NCBI RefSeq assembly: GCF_013283875.1
Contig: NZ_CP054139.1
Coordinates: 2,108,001-2,172,000, forward strand
From: Mucilaginibacter mali
Lineage (GTDB): Bacteria; Bacteroidota; Bacteroidia; Sphingobacteriales; Sphingobacteriaceae
DNA length: 64,000 nt
Direction: 5' to 3'
Under the pieces are notes generated by a model. The model worked only from the letters and a program-made list of their open reading frames with translations, was not told where the DNA came from and did no database searches. Below, piece by piece: positions 7,678 through 16,147 of this stretch (position 1 is its first letter; the number at the start of each line of letters is the position of its first letter). A program made the position numbers and the translations under genes.

Positions 7678-8280
7678 TTACGATGCCTTCCGCTTATTCA
7701 ACTCATCCCTGATCTTGGCTGCTTTTTCGTAAGCTTCATCGGCAAGGGCTTCCTGCAGCATGGTTTTTAACTCATCCTCACTTACCGATTTGTAATTGCC
7801 GGCGGGGGAGGCTGGGTTCTTTTCTTCGGCGGGTTGCTCGTTCAGGTTTTCGAGGTATACAAAATCGTTGCCTTCGATAACGATGCCGGCGGTTGAGAGA
7901 ATAAACTCGTAGGTATGGATAGGGCAGTCGAAACGGACGGCCATGGCAATGGCATCGGATGTACGGGCATCTACTTCAACAGTCTTTTTACCGTCCGAGC
8001 AGATGAGTTTGGCGTAGAAGATGCCATCTACCAGGTTGTAGATAATGATCTCCTGGATCTGGATATTATAAGCCTGGGCAAAGCTTTTAAACAGGTCGTG
8101 CGTTAGGGGGCGGCTCGGGGTCATCTTCTCTATCTCGATGGCGATAGCCTGCGCCTCGAAGCTGCCGATAATGATCGGCAGGCGGCGGCGTCCATTCACC
8201 TCGCCCAAAACCAACGCGTACGCACCGGATTGTGTTTGGCTGTATGACAGGCCAACAATATCCAGCTCTATTTTCTTCAT
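7678..8280 (-). CDS. Bifunctional nuclease family (DUF151) protein with UVR motif
   Basis: A 200-residue protein. An N-terminal DUF151/BFN domain (about residues 1-140, KKIELDIVGLSYSQ..GAYALVLGE, then RTSDAIAMAVR) is followed by a linker. A C-terminal UvrB/UvrC-like helical motif lies at about 165-200 (LKTMLQEALADEAYEKAAKIRDELNKR). The Met at 8280 is preferred because MKKIELDIVG is the usual start; an upstream Met adds eight residues that are not conserved. Plant BFN proteins have RNase and DNase activity, but the bacterial role is unclear. It lies 30 bp downstream of etfA on the same strand, so it is probably part of an etfB-etfA-BFN operon. Confidence 0.88.
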   Translation of the reverse strand: MKKIELDIVGLSYSQTQSGAYALVLGEVNGRRRLPIIIGSFEAQAIAIEIEKMTPSRPLTHDLFKSFAQAYNIQIQEIIIYNLVDGIFYAKLICSDGKKTVEVDARTSDAIAMAVRFDCPIHTYEFILSTAGIVIEGNDFVYLENLNEQPAEEKNPASPAGNYKSVSEDELKTMLQEALADEAYEKAAKIRDELNKRKAS

Positions 8281-8310
8281 GTTATTACCCATAACCCGGC
8301 TCAATCCATG

Positions 8311-9288
8311 TTATGCGGTAGCCTTGTAGGCCTTAACCGCTTCAATTAATTTAGGGACAACCTCAAAAGCATCGCCAACTATACCGTAATCGGCCACTTT
8401 AAAAAATGGCGCTTCGGGATCCTTGTTGATAACCACAATAACCTTTGAACGGCTAATGCCCGCCAAATGTTGGATAGCCCCCGAAATACCGATGGCAATA
8501 TACAAATTTGGGCTGACAGCTATACCGGTTTGTCCCACGTGTTCGCTATGCGGGCGCCATCCCGCGTCGGATACCGGCTTAGAGCAGGCCGTAGCAGCAC
8601 CCAGCAGGTTGGCCAGTTCTTCTACCATACCCCAGTTCTCCGGGCCCTTCAGGCCACGGCCGCCGGATACTACAATATCGGCATCGGGCAGGGAGATCTT
8701 ATCGGTAGAGCGAACGATCTCCTTTAGCATCGCCTTAAAGTCCGATTCCTTTACATCAACGCTAAAGTCTTCCACCTTAGCCGATGTACCCTTATCAACA
8801 ACCTGGTACGAGTTTGGTGTTAAGGCAATCACTTTTTTAGCCGATGTCAGTTCTACCACAGCAAAAGCTTTGCCCGAGAACGCAGTTTTTTTGATGCTGA
8901 ATTTACCGCCGCTTAGTTCGGGCAGGGAAACCGCGCCATCAGCCACACCGGCATCCAGCTTGGCGCCAACGCGCGGTGCCAGTCCGCGACCTGAGAACGA
9001 GTTGGATAATACTACAATATCGGCACCCTCGCTTTTGGCGGCTTCGGCAATTACCGAGGCGTAGGCCTGGTTAACAAAGTTTTTCAGCTTATCGGCCGAT
9101 ACATTCAGCACCTTATCGGCGCCGTATTTACCTAACAAGGCAAGGTCATCGGCACTAACATCGCCGATAGATATAGCGGTAAGGGTAGTGCTTTGCGCAT
9201 CGGCAATAGCCTTAGCGTAGGAAACTACTTCGAATATCGATTTTTTGAATTTGCCCCCGGCATTTTCGGTATATACTAAAACTGGCAT
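8311..9288 (-). CDS. etfA: Electron transfer flavoprotein alpha subunit
   Basis: A 325-residue FAD-binding subunit of ETF, which takes electrons from acyl-CoA dehydrogenases and passes them toward the quinone pool. The N-terminal Rossmann-like domain starts MPVLVYTENAGGKF. The C-terminal FAD domain shows GGRGLKGPENW, then SEHVGQTG, YIAIGISGAIQHLAG and the end motif VVINKDPEAPFFKVADYGIVGD, which is diagnostic for the alpha subunit. Length is normal. It follows etfB at a distance of 102 bp on the same strand; that gap holds an inverted repeat. Confidence 0.97.
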   Translation of the reverse strand: MPVLVYTENAGGKFKKSIFEVVSYAKAIADAQSTTLTAISIGDVSADDLALLGKYGADKVLNVSADKLKNFVNQAYASVIAEAAKSEGADIVVLSNSFSGRGLAPRVGAKLDAGVADGAVSLPELSGGKFSIKKTAFSGKAFAVVELTSAKKVIALTPNSYQVVDKGTSAKVEDFSVDVKESDFKAMLKEIVRSTDKISLPDADIVVSGGRGLKGPENWGMVEELANLLGAATACSKPVSDAGWRPHSEHVGQTGIAVSPNLYIAIGISGAIQHLAGISRSKVIVVINKDPEAPFFKVADYGIVGDAFEVVPKLIEAVKAYKATA

Positions 9289-9309
9289 TGTTTTATTCAG
9301 ATTTTAGAC

Positions 9310-9388
9310 GTGAGATATGAGATTTGAGACCAATTGATTAACCGGTGATGCGAGGGTCTCATATCTCACATCCCGGTTCTCATATCTC
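9310..9388. repeat. Inverted word repeat between etfB and etfA
   Basis: GTGAGATATGAGA (9310-9322) is repeated inverted as TCTCATATCTCAC (9357-9369) and again as TCTCATATCTC (9378-9388). The first two can form a 13-bp stem within the etf operon mRNA. The repeat belongs to the same style of intergenic self-complementary words as 10528-10601 and 16937-17383. Confidence 0.6.
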
Positions 9389-9390
9389 TC

Positions 9391-10131
9391 TTAAATAACT
9401 TTGGCTTCGGTGTGTAACAGGTCAACCAGCTTAGCAGTTTCATCGGCGCTTACCAATTTTACCTGGCCGCGAGGGGCAGGGGTTTCGTAGGCGGTTACCT
9501 CCAGGTTCAGGGCCACATCCACCGGTTCTATCACCTGTAAAGGCTTGGTACGTGCCGACATGATGCCGCGCATGTTCGGGATCTTCGGTTCGGCAACGCC
9601 CTCGGCAGTACCGGCTATAAACGGCAACGGGATGCTCAGGATCTCCTTGCCGCCCTCAATCTCGCGTTCAACCGTAGCATGGCTGCCGCTGATATCCAGC
9701 TTTTTAATGATGGATACCGATGGGATATCCAGCAGTTCGCCAACCATGGCAGCCACTTTTGATCCGTTATAATCGATGGACTCGCGGCCGGTCAGGATCA
9801 AATCAAAAGCATTTGCTTTGGCGTATTCAGCAATTTGTTTGGCCACAAACCAGGCATCGTGTGCTACGGCGTTCACACGTACGGCATCTGTTGCGCCAAT
9901 GGCCAGGGCTTTGCGAATGGTTGGTTCGGTGCCTACATCGCCAACATTAATAACGGTTACTGTGCCGTTGCCGCCGTCGGTTAGTTCGATGGCGCGGGCC
10001 AGGGCAATTTCATCATAAGGGTTCAGGATAAATTGAACACCGGCAGCATTAAATTGCGTGTTATTGCTGGTAAAAGTTATTTTTGTCGTGGTGTCGGGCA
10101 CGTTGCTTATGCACACTAAGATCTTCATCAT
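9391..10131 (-). CDS. etfB: Electron transfer flavoprotein beta subunit
   Basis: A 246-residue AMP-binding beta subunit of ETF. It opens MMKILVCISNVPDTTTKI and has the family stretch LNPYDEIALARAIEL, then GTVTVINVGD, the region DLILTGRESIDYNGSKVAAMVGELLDIPSV and the C-terminal ARTKPLQVIEP. Either of the first two Met codons could start; the second, at 10128, is equally good. A TAAATTTG box (10152 down to 10145 on this strand) lies just upstream and would give a very short leader. It is the first gene of the etfB-etfA-BFN group. Confidence 0.97.
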   Translation of the reverse strand: MMKILVCISNVPDTTTKITFTSNNTQFNAAGVQFILNPYDEIALARAIELTDGGNGTVTVINVGDVGTEPTIRKALAIGATDAVRVNAVAHDAWFVAKQIAEYAKANAFDLILTGRESIDYNGSKVAAMVGELLDIPSVSIIKKLDISGSHATVEREIEGGKEILSIPLPFIAGTAEGVAEPKIPNMRGIMSARTKPLQVIEPVDVALNLEVTAYETPAPRGQVKLVSADETAKLVDLLHTEAKVI

Positions 10132-10144
10132 GCAGAGGTTTTTG

Positions 10145-10152
10145 CAAATTTA
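10145..10152 (-). promoter_or_regulatory. -7 box for etfB
   Basis: On the minus strand this reads TAAATTTG, a full match to TAnnTTTG, 13 bp before the first etfB Met codon. No -33 element is clear. Confidence 0.45.
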
Positions 10153-10174
10153 GTAAAAAAAGAGAGCGTTTAAA

Positions 10175-10519
10175 ATGCAGGTTAACCGATTAGAGAAATT
10201 ACTGGAGTTTTTAAAGAACGAACCCGACGACGAGTTTTTATTATATGCCCTCGCCACCGAATATCTGCGTTTAAATCAAACAGATATGGCCCTTAGCTAC
10301 TACGAAAAGCTGGTGAACGAACACCCCGGTTATGTGGGTACCTACTATCATTTAGGTAAGCTGTACGAAGCACTTAACCGTAATGATGACGCCCTGAAAA
10401 CCTATCAAACCGGTATGCAAACCGCCCGTGCGGCCCGCGATAACCATGCATTATCGGAGTTGCAATCGGTTTATAACCAGTTGAACGGTTTTGGGGATGA
10501 TGACGATGATGATTATTGA
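10175..10519 (+). CDS. Small tetratricopeptide repeat protein
   Basis: A 114-residue protein without a signal peptide. It is built from about two to three TPR units (DDEFLLYALATEYLRLNQTDMALSYYEKLV, then YVGTYYHLGKLYEALNRNDDALKTYQTGM) and ends in an acidic Asp-rich tail (GDDDDDDY). It is divergent from etfB with 43 bp between start codons. TPRs mediate protein-protein contact; the partner is not evident. The ChrA-type gene downstream is separated by a repeat, so cotranscription is uncertain. Confidence 0.85.
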   Translation: MQVNRLEKLLEFLKNEPDDEFLLYALATEYLRLNQTDMALSYYEKLVNEHPGYVGTYYHLGKLYEALNRNDDALKTYQTGMQTARAARDNHALSELQSVYNQLNGFGDDDDDDY

Positions 10520-10527
10520 GTAAGTTC

Positions 10528-10601
10528 ATGGTTCATAGATAATGGTTCATAGTAGTAAAGCTCCTAACCATGAACTATGAACCATCAACCATGAACCATA
10601 G
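10528..10601. repeat. Fourfold ATGGTTCATAG repeat, two copies in each orientation
   Basis: ATGGTTCATAG occurs at 10528-10538 and 10542-10552. It is inverted as CTATGAACCAT at 10575-10585, and a shorter inverted copy ends at 10601. The segment fills the whole gap between the TPR gene and the ChrA-type gene and can form alternative stems. It resembles low-complexity intergenic palindromes that I recall from related genomes. Confidence 0.65.
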
Positions 10602-11801
10602 ATGAACAAACGGCAACTCCTATTTCTGCGCGATGTATTGGTGTATACCTTTACCTCTTTTGGCGGGCCACAGGCCCATCTTGCCATGTTGCTGCGCGAT
10701 TTTGTAGAGAAGCGCCGATACGTTAGCGAAGAGGAGTTAATGGAACTGAACGCGCTTGCTCAGGTGCTGCCAGGGCCGTCGTCAACCCAAACCGTTGTTG
10801 GCATAGCGTGGAAGGTAGGAGGGTTGCCGCTTGCTATTGCCACTTTTTTAGTCTGGATATTGCCATCAGCAGCTATAATGGGCGCCGCAGCCATATTTTA
10901 TAAAACCTTTGCCGGCCGTAACCAAATTGCTGAAGTGCTAAAATATATCCGGCCAATGGCGGTAGGCATAGTGGCTTACGCTACTTACACATTTGCCGTT
11001 AGATGCCTGAAAACGCAGGCGAGTGTGATGCTGGCCATCGGGTCGCTGATCGCTACGCTGATATTGCAAAACGCTTATGCCTTCCCGATTTTGATCATGA
11101 TGGGGGGCATCATCTCATCGGCATGGGAAACACAACCGCAGGAAACGGAACTACGGGTAAAATTATTTGCCAACGTAAACCGCCGTAAGGTAAGCTACTT
11201 TATCGGTATCCTGTTATTATTTGCCGCCATGGGTGCGCTGATCAACCGGACATCACCATTTAGCTTACCTGTGCGTTTGTTCGAGAATTTTTATCGTAAC
11301 GGTATTATGATATTTGGGGGAGGGCAGGTACTGGTGCCACTGATGTATACCGAATTTGTGGAGGTGAAGCACTATCTCAGTAATACCGAATTCCTTTCAG
11401 GCTATGCCTTGCAGCAAGCTTTACCCGGGCCGACGTTCGCTTTTACTTCATTTGTTGGTGGCATAACTTTAGGTAATCAAGGGTATGGCCTTGCTGGGCA
11501 GGTAGTTGGCGCCATAGTAGCCGTTATTGGCATTAATCTGCCCGGGCTGATATTGATACTATTTATCGTCCCCTTTTGGGAGGACCTGAAAAAGATCACC
11601 CGTATAAAGAACTCCTTAAGCGGCATCAACTCGGTAGCCGTTGGTTTTATGGCTACGGCTTTTATATTGCTTACCAAACCGTTTTTAGGCGATTGGATGG
11701 CTTATGGATTGATGATCGGGACGTTTGCGTTGCTTTATTTTACTAAGATCAAAACGCCGGTGATTATTATCATCGGGGTGTTGCTGGGGTTGATATTTTG
11801 A
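10602..11801 (+). CDS. ChrA-type (CHR family) chromate/anion transporter
   Basis: A 399-residue inner-membrane protein with about ten to twelve hydrophobic segments. It is made of two homologous CHR halves, each with the family signature: FTSFGGPQAHLAML..LPGPSSTQ in the first and FGGGQVLVPLMY..LPGPTFAFTSFVGG in the second. Characterised members export chromate or transport sulfate-like anions. No chrB or chrR gene lies next to it, so the substrate is not certain. The first residues (MNKRQLLFLRDVLVYTF) fit the usual start. Confidence 0.92.
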   Translation: MNKRQLLFLRDVLVYTFTSFGGPQAHLAMLLRDFVEKRRYVSEEELMELNALAQVLPGPSSTQTVVGIAWKVGGLPLAIATFLVWILPSAAIMGAAAIFYKTFAGRNQIAEVLKYIRPMAVGIVAYATYTFAVRCLKTQASVMLAIGSLIATLILQNAYAFPILIMMGGIISSAWETQPQETELRVKLFANVNRRKVSYFIGILLLFAAMGALINRTSPFSLPVRLFENFYRNGIMIFGGGQVLVPLMYTEFVEVKHYLSNTEFLSGYALQQALPGPTFAFTSFVGGITLGNQGYGLAGQVVGAIVAVIGINLPGLILILFIVPFWEDLKKITRIKNSLSGINSVAVGFMATAFILLTKPFLGDWMAYGLMIGTFALLYFTKIKTPVIIIIGVLLGLIF

Positions 11802-11833
11802 GAACTCCAAGGTTATAAGAATTACATATTAAC

Positions 11834-12526
11834 ATGGAAAGAAACCTAACACTGGAATTTAAGGCAATTGTAAAGAATACAATTGCGCCGATATTAAAAA
11901 GTATTGATTTCAAAAAGAACGGCCTGAATTTTACTTGTATTAGTAATGATTTAATACAGTGTGTAAATATTCAACTCAACAGATTTAATCATAGCGAAAG
12001 AGTCGAGTTTACTGTTAATCTGGGCTTTTTTAACACAAAACTATATCAAGTTTCCACAAATAGAGAAATTCCCACGTCTGTCAAGAGTGATGACTGTTAT
12101 GTAAGAGTGAGAGTAGGCCGTTTGATACATTCAAGAGACAAGTGGTACTTACTCGACCCAACTACCTCGGATGTAATTTTAGCCAGCGAAATTGAAAATG
12201 ATTTTAAACAATATGTTATACCATTGTTTAAGAAATTGAAAAATCCTGTTTCTTTATTAAATGTATTACGCGATGAGGATAATCCTTATCATTTAAAATG
12301 CGATCCCAATGCTATTGCGATAATGGAATTGGAATATGGTGCCCCCGAAACAGGTAAAAGACTTTTATTGAATAGTTATCGCGAAGCAATTATACCAAAG
12401 TCAATTAAAAATACAAGTATTTATCCCGATGGGCGCAAGGAATTAAAATGGTCAGAACCTTTTATTAACCAAGACTATATAAACAATTTAATTCGAATGG
12501 CCGATATATACGATATTATGCTGTGA
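11834..12526 (+). CDS. DUF4304-like protein
   Basis: A 230-residue soluble protein. The N-terminal half resembles DUF4304 (FKAIVKNTIAPILKSIDFKKNGLNF, then QLNRFNHSERVEFTVNLGFF), a family of unknown function common in Bacteroidota accessory genes. Base composition is clearly more AT-rich than in the neighbouring ChrA-type gene, which suggests separate acquisition. No signal peptide or membrane segment is seen. It is convergent with the GyrI-like pseudogene. Confidence 0.75.
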   Translation: MERNLTLEFKAIVKNTIAPILKSIDFKKNGLNFTCISNDLIQCVNIQLNRFNHSERVEFTVNLGFFNTKLYQVSTNREIPTSVKSDDCYVRVRVGRLIHSRDKWYLLDPTTSDVILASEIENDFKQYVIPLFKKLKNPVSLLNVLRDEDNPYHLKCDPNAIAIMELEYGAPETGKRLLLNSYREAIIPKSIKNTSIYPDGRKELKWSEPFINQDYINNLIRMADIYDIML

Positions 12527-12555
12527 GCAATATAAATCATATAATTGAGTAAAAA

Positions 12556-12980
12556 CTAATCAATCGCCATTATCAATTCTGTTTCCAGTTTAGTTTCATC
12601 CTCTGTCCAGTGCCCGTATATCTCAATATAAGGCAGGCGGGAGTGTAGCCCTAATTTTTGTATCTCGGCCCGCATGTTATCGCTCGATTGCCCGAGCAGG
12701 CTGTAAGGGCCGATGTGTTTGTAGTAAGCATACTTTTTAAGCACTATAGTTTTAAGTTCCAGTCCTGTATCTTTCGTGGAAGGATCCTGCAATCCAACCC
12801 CGGGAAAAAACATGATGATTGTCTTCGTATATTCAAATATTCAGGCCTTTATGTTTTAATCCCTGCGATTTTACAATCGGTCAGTCCGAAAGCCGTGGCA
12901 CCATAGTTCTTATTGGAGGCTAAACCCGAAAAACCAGAAACTTCCAGTTTTAGTTCGTTATTAATGATTTCTATCGGCAT
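12556..12980 (-). pseudogene. Decayed GyrI-like effector-binding domain gene
   Basis: Three pieces in different frames together match one effector-binding protein of about 145 residues. An ATG at 12980 opens 43 codons with KNYGATAFGLTD and stops at 12849. A second frame then reads LKHKGLNI, stop, IYEDNHHVF, where family members as I recall them have a Trp in place of the stop. The third frame (12813-12556) gives PGVGLQD..GLELKTI..YAYYKHIGPYSLLG and the C-terminal YIEIYGHWTEDETKLETELIM. This implies at least two frameshifts and one nonsense change. The last piece alone has an 85-codon frame and could be mistaken for a gene. The family comparison is from memory. Confidence 0.7.
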
Positions 12981-13063
12981 ATTGCTTAATTTATTGGATA
13001 TCAGAAACTAACATTCATTAAAAATAGAATTGCGAAATGAATAAACGAAATAAAATAAGCGAC

Positions 13064-13798
13064 TTAAAAATGGGGCAGGAACGTTCCGTTAAGAGCTGCT
13101 TTAACAAGTAATGCCGCATAAGCGTTATCCACTTCGGCCAACGTATGGAAATCGATGTCGCCACGCCAGTAATCCGGGGCTTCGGCATGAATGCCGGTAA
13201 GGATAACAAATCCTTTTCCGCATTTGCCCTCAGCTACAGCGGGCGTGTTATCGGGATATTTGGCTACCACTGTACCCCAGCCCGAAAGTTGCGGGCCATC
13301 TTCCCAATACTGATCGAGTGTTGGCGCACCGGGACGGCTTATTGCCACAGATGCTTTACGTATCCCCTTATTTTCAGCACTATAAAAGCCGAATGTTATG
13401 CCCGATGCAAGATTGAAGCTATTATAATATTTCGAACTGCCCGCAAGAAAAGCTCCCGCGCATATACCGTGGTAGTTTAAGCCATGTTGTACCGCATAGC
13501 GAATGTTTGCAGATGTTGCGATAGTTAGACTCTTTCCCATAGCGATAAAATCGCCACCCGGCATAATAAGTAAACGATAGGTCATGATCTGTGACCGGTT
13601 CATACCGTTTAATTCCGAAGAGCTGACTGTAGCGTAATCAAGATGCTCATGGTCAAGAATGGCAATAATGGCTTTAACATCGTTGGACGAGGCTCCGGTT
13701 CCGTTAAACAGGAGTATCAGCGCTGGTTTATCAATGCGGCTACAGGCAGTAAAAGTAATTATGATTAATAAGAAAAATACCTGTTTAAATACTATCAT
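13064..13798 (-). CDS. Lipoprotein with BPL_N / class I glutamine amidotransferase-like domain
   Basis: A 244-residue lipoprotein (signal IVFKQVFFLLIIITFTAC, lipidated Cys at residue 19). The mature part is a class I amidotransferase-like fold of the BPL_N type. PGGDFIAMGKSL is followed by the nucleophile elbow HGICAGAF (Cys about 113) and later LTGIHAEAPDYWRG, with a His that could complete the active site. The real substrate of the family is not established. It stands alone between a pseudogene and a small membrane protein. The fold call is confident and the function is open. Confidence 0.8.
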   Translation of the reverse strand: MIVFKQVFFLLIIITFTACSRIDKPALILLFNGTGASSNDVKAIIAILDHEHLDYATVSSSELNGMNRSQIMTYRLLIMPGGDFIAMGKSLTIATSANIRYAVQHGLNYHGICAGAFLAGSSKYYNSFNLASGITFGFYSAENKGIRKASVAISRPGAPTLDQYWEDGPQLSGWGTVVAKYPDNTPAVAEGKCGKGFVILTGIHAEAPDYWRGDIDFHTLAEVDNAYAALLVKAALNGTFLPHF

Positions 13799-13858
13799 TC
13801 ACAGCATTTTGATAGTATTGAAGGTAAGTAAATTTGGCCGATATTCGGAAATAAGGGC

Positions 13859-14092
13859 TTATCGTGTTTTTGTCCAATAATTTTGTGCCCATCTGCCAAC
13901 AAATGCGAAGCACATGCCACTGATTATCGCCGCTATCATCACTATGCCCGGGGCCAGTTCATCAGCAGGTGAGGTACGGTCGAGGATGATAATCTTAAAA
14001 AGAAATAGGAAAGCGGTCATGCCAGTTATAAAGCCCAATATCATACCGGCTTTTGATCTCAGGAAGTTTACAGATGTGTTTTGCTTTGTCAT
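13859..14092 (-). CDS. Small two-helix membrane protein, unknown
   Basis: A 77-residue protein from the Met at 14092 (MTKQNTSVNFLRSKAG). A longer frame from 14149 would add 19 mostly hydrophobic residues and is less likely. Two transmembrane helices are visible (GMILGFITGMTAFLFLFKIII, listed as about residues 14-34, and GIVMIAAIISGMCFAFVG at about 46-63). It has a positive N-terminus and no recognised family. It is flanked by single genes on the same strand without tight spacing. Confidence 0.55.
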   Translation of the reverse strand: MTKQNTSVNFLRSKAGMILGFITGMTAFLFLFKIIILDRTSPADELAPGIVMIAAIISGMCFAFVGRWAQNYWTKTR

Positions 14093-14233
14093 TATGAACT
14101 TGTTTAAACTTATCGATATAAAGATAAATAAAAGTACTTTGTATTTCAAAGTTTAATTGTAAAAATAAAATAGGTACATAGAAGTTGCTTTAAAAAGATG
14201 GAGGCACATGATATCTGTCAATACCATTAAAAC

Positions 14234-14266
14234 AAAAAAAGCGCCCCGGTATTCCCGGAACGCTTT
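14234..14266 (-). terminator. Terminator of dnaB
   Basis: Read on the minus strand, AAAGCG (14266-14261) and CGCTTT (14243-14238) form the outer stem. An inner CCGG/CCGG pair closes a five-base loop, and a T-run follows at 14240-14234. It lies about 25 bp after the dnaB stop. Confidence 0.7.
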
Positions 14267-14289
14267 CTTATCATCTGCATATCTGCACA

Positions 14290-15855
14290 TTAAAACGGCG
14301 CCTCATCATCCATATCATCCATGCGCGATGGCCGGATGATCACATTGCTTGGCCTGTCGAAATTGGTTGAGGGGGTTAATCCGCCAAACGGACTTTCCAT
14401 GCCACCGCCGCCGCCGCCAAAGTCCATGGTGTCAAGGTCGGTGAATTTAACGTATTTACCAACGAATTTCAATCGTACTGTACCCGTTTCACCATTACGG
14501 TGCTTAGCTATAATTACCTCACCCACACCTTGTGTTGGGTTGTTATCTTCATCAACAGTTAAACCGTAATATTCCGGACGATAGAGGAACAATACCATAT
14601 CCGCGTCCTGCTCGATAGAGCCCGACTCACGTAAGTCCGAAAGCATTGGCTTTTTAGAACCACCCGGTCGACTTTCTACGGCGCGACTTAACTGCGACAG
14701 GGCAATCACCGGCACATTCAATTCCTTAGCAACCGATTTCAGCGCGCGGGAGATACTACCGATCTCCTGCTCACGGTTACCACCCTTACCATCAGCCTTG
14801 CCATGCATCAGCTGCAAGTAGTCAATGATGATTAGCTGGATATCGTGCTGCGATTTCAAACGGCGACATTTAGCGCGGAACTCGAAGATGTTCAGCGCCG
14901 GGGTATCGTCAATAATTAATGGGGCTTGCTCCAGGCGACCAACCTTGCTGTGGATCTGCTGCCATTCCCATTCTTCCAGTGTGCCCTTACGTATCTTTTC
15001 CTGCTCAATTTGCGCCTCGCCCGATATCAGACGGTTAACTAACTGAACCGAGGACATTTCTAACGAGAACACCACAACCGGTTTGGCAAAATCGACAGCA
15101 GCGTTACGGGCACAGCTTAATACGAATGCCGTTTTACCCATCGCCGGACGCGCCGCGATGATCACCAGGTCGGATTTTTGCCAGCCTGAGGTCATACGGT
15201 CTAAGTCGGTAAAGCCTGAAGGGATACCGGTCAGGCCGTCCTTTTTATCTTTTAACGCCTCAATATCACGCAGGGCTTCCTGAACCAGGTCGTCCATCTT
15301 GCGCGAATCGCGCCGCAGGTTATTTTGGGCAATCTCGAACAGGTTTTTTTCGGCTTTATCCAGCAAGTCCAGCACATCCGACGTATCGTCATAAGCGTTG
15401 CTGATCGTTTCGGTAGAGATACGGATCAATTCGCGCTGGATATATTTTTGGATGATGATACGGGCGTGGTACTCGATATTGGCTGCAGACGCCACACGAT
15501 TGGTCAGTTCAGTGATATAATAAGCGCCCCCGATCATCTCCAATTCACCCTGTTGACGTAACTGGGCGGTTACGGTAAGGATATCGACAGGAGAGGTGCG
15601 TTCGAACAATACACGTATGGCTTCGAAGATCTTTTGGTTGCGTTCTTCGTAAAAAACCTCGGGCTTAATGATGTCAATTACCGAAGAAAGGGCATCCTTC
15701 TCCAACATTAGGGCGCCCAACACGGCCTGTTCCAGGTCGAGCGCTTGTGGTGGTAATTTACCTAAACCGCTGCTTACAGGGTTGTTACGTGTAAAATTTC
15801 GCCGGTCGCTATTTTTAAAATTGGATCTGCTTTGTTGGTCGTTATCTGAAATCAT
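14290..15855 (-). CDS. dnaB: Replicative DNA helicase DnaB
   Basis: A 521-residue hexameric helicase that unwinds DNA at the replication fork. After a basic, Asn-rich leader of about 30 residues comes the N-terminal domain (PPQALDLEQAVLGALMLE..). The RecA-like core follows with Walker A RPAMGKTAF (about residue 235), KPVVVFSLEMSS, and Walker B IIIDYLQLM. The switch SDLRESGSIEQDADMVLFLYR and the arginine-finger region KHRNGETGTV are also present. A Gly-rich tail ends DDMDDEAPF. The start is supported by the TATTTTTG box immediately upstream. No intein is present. Confidence 0.97.
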   Translation of the reverse strand: MISDNDQQSRSNFKNSDRRNFTRNNPVSSGLGKLPPQALDLEQAVLGALMLEKDALSSVIDIIKPEVFYEERNQKIFEAIRVLFERTSPVDILTVTAQLRQQGELEMIGGAYYITELTNRVASAANIEYHARIIIQKYIQRELIRISTETISNAYDDTSDVLDLLDKAEKNLFEIAQNNLRRDSRKMDDLVQEALRDIEALKDKKDGLTGIPSGFTDLDRMTSGWQKSDLVIIAARPAMGKTAFVLSCARNAAVDFAKPVVVFSLEMSSVQLVNRLISGEAQIEQEKIRKGTLEEWEWQQIHSKVGRLEQAPLIIDDTPALNIFEFRAKCRRLKSQHDIQLIIIDYLQLMHGKADGKGGNREQEIGSISRALKSVAKELNVPVIALSQLSRAVESRPGGSKKPMLSDLRESGSIEQDADMVLFLYRPEYYGLTVDEDNNPTQGVGEVIIAKHRNGETGTVRLKFVGKYVKFTDLDTMDFGGGGGGMESPFGGLTPSTNFDRPSNVIIRPSRMDDMDDEAPF

Positions 15856-15863
15856 AAGGACAA

Positions 15864-15871
15864 CAAAAATA
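15864..15871 (-). promoter_or_regulatory. -7 box directly upstream of dnaB
   Basis: The minus strand reads TATTTTTG, a TAnnTTTG match, with only 8 bp to the dnaB ATG. The 292-bp dnaB/rlmB gap is AT-rich and otherwise holds only the divergent promoter region. Confidence 0.45.
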
Positions 15872-16120
15872 TACTAAAATTTGTCGGTTTTAGTAAGGGT
15901 TTAAATCTTTTTTGAAGAAAAAATTAAATGCCTTTAACCATAAAAAAACGCAACATTTTTTTAATATATTGTTAACAATGTTGTGTTGGTAACTATTATT
16001 AATTATCTGTTTTACAGGTGTATATGATAGTTGTTAGTAAAATAATTTTGCTATTTACTTAAAAAATAGTGATTAAAAACTGCCATGTGTTTTATATCTG
16101 CCTTATTTAATTAATATGGC

Positions 16121-16128
16121 TATTTTTG
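16121..16128 (+). promoter_or_regulatory. -7 box for rlmB
   Basis: TATTTTTG matches TAnnTTTG and lies 19 bp before the rlmB ATG. A second match, TAATTTTG, at 16043-16050 could be an alternative promoter. Confidence 0.45.
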
Positions 16129-16147
16129 ACCCTCAATTCAATACGGT

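Noticed and set aside
12556..12813. The 85-codon frame as an intact small protein
   Set aside because: It begins in the middle of the effector-binding domain, and the missing N-terminal part is present upstream in other frames, so a pseudogene explains it better.
15856..16147. The AT-rich dnaB/rlmB gap as a replication origin
   Set aside because: No cluster of DnaA-box-like nonamers was found; two divergent promoters explain it.
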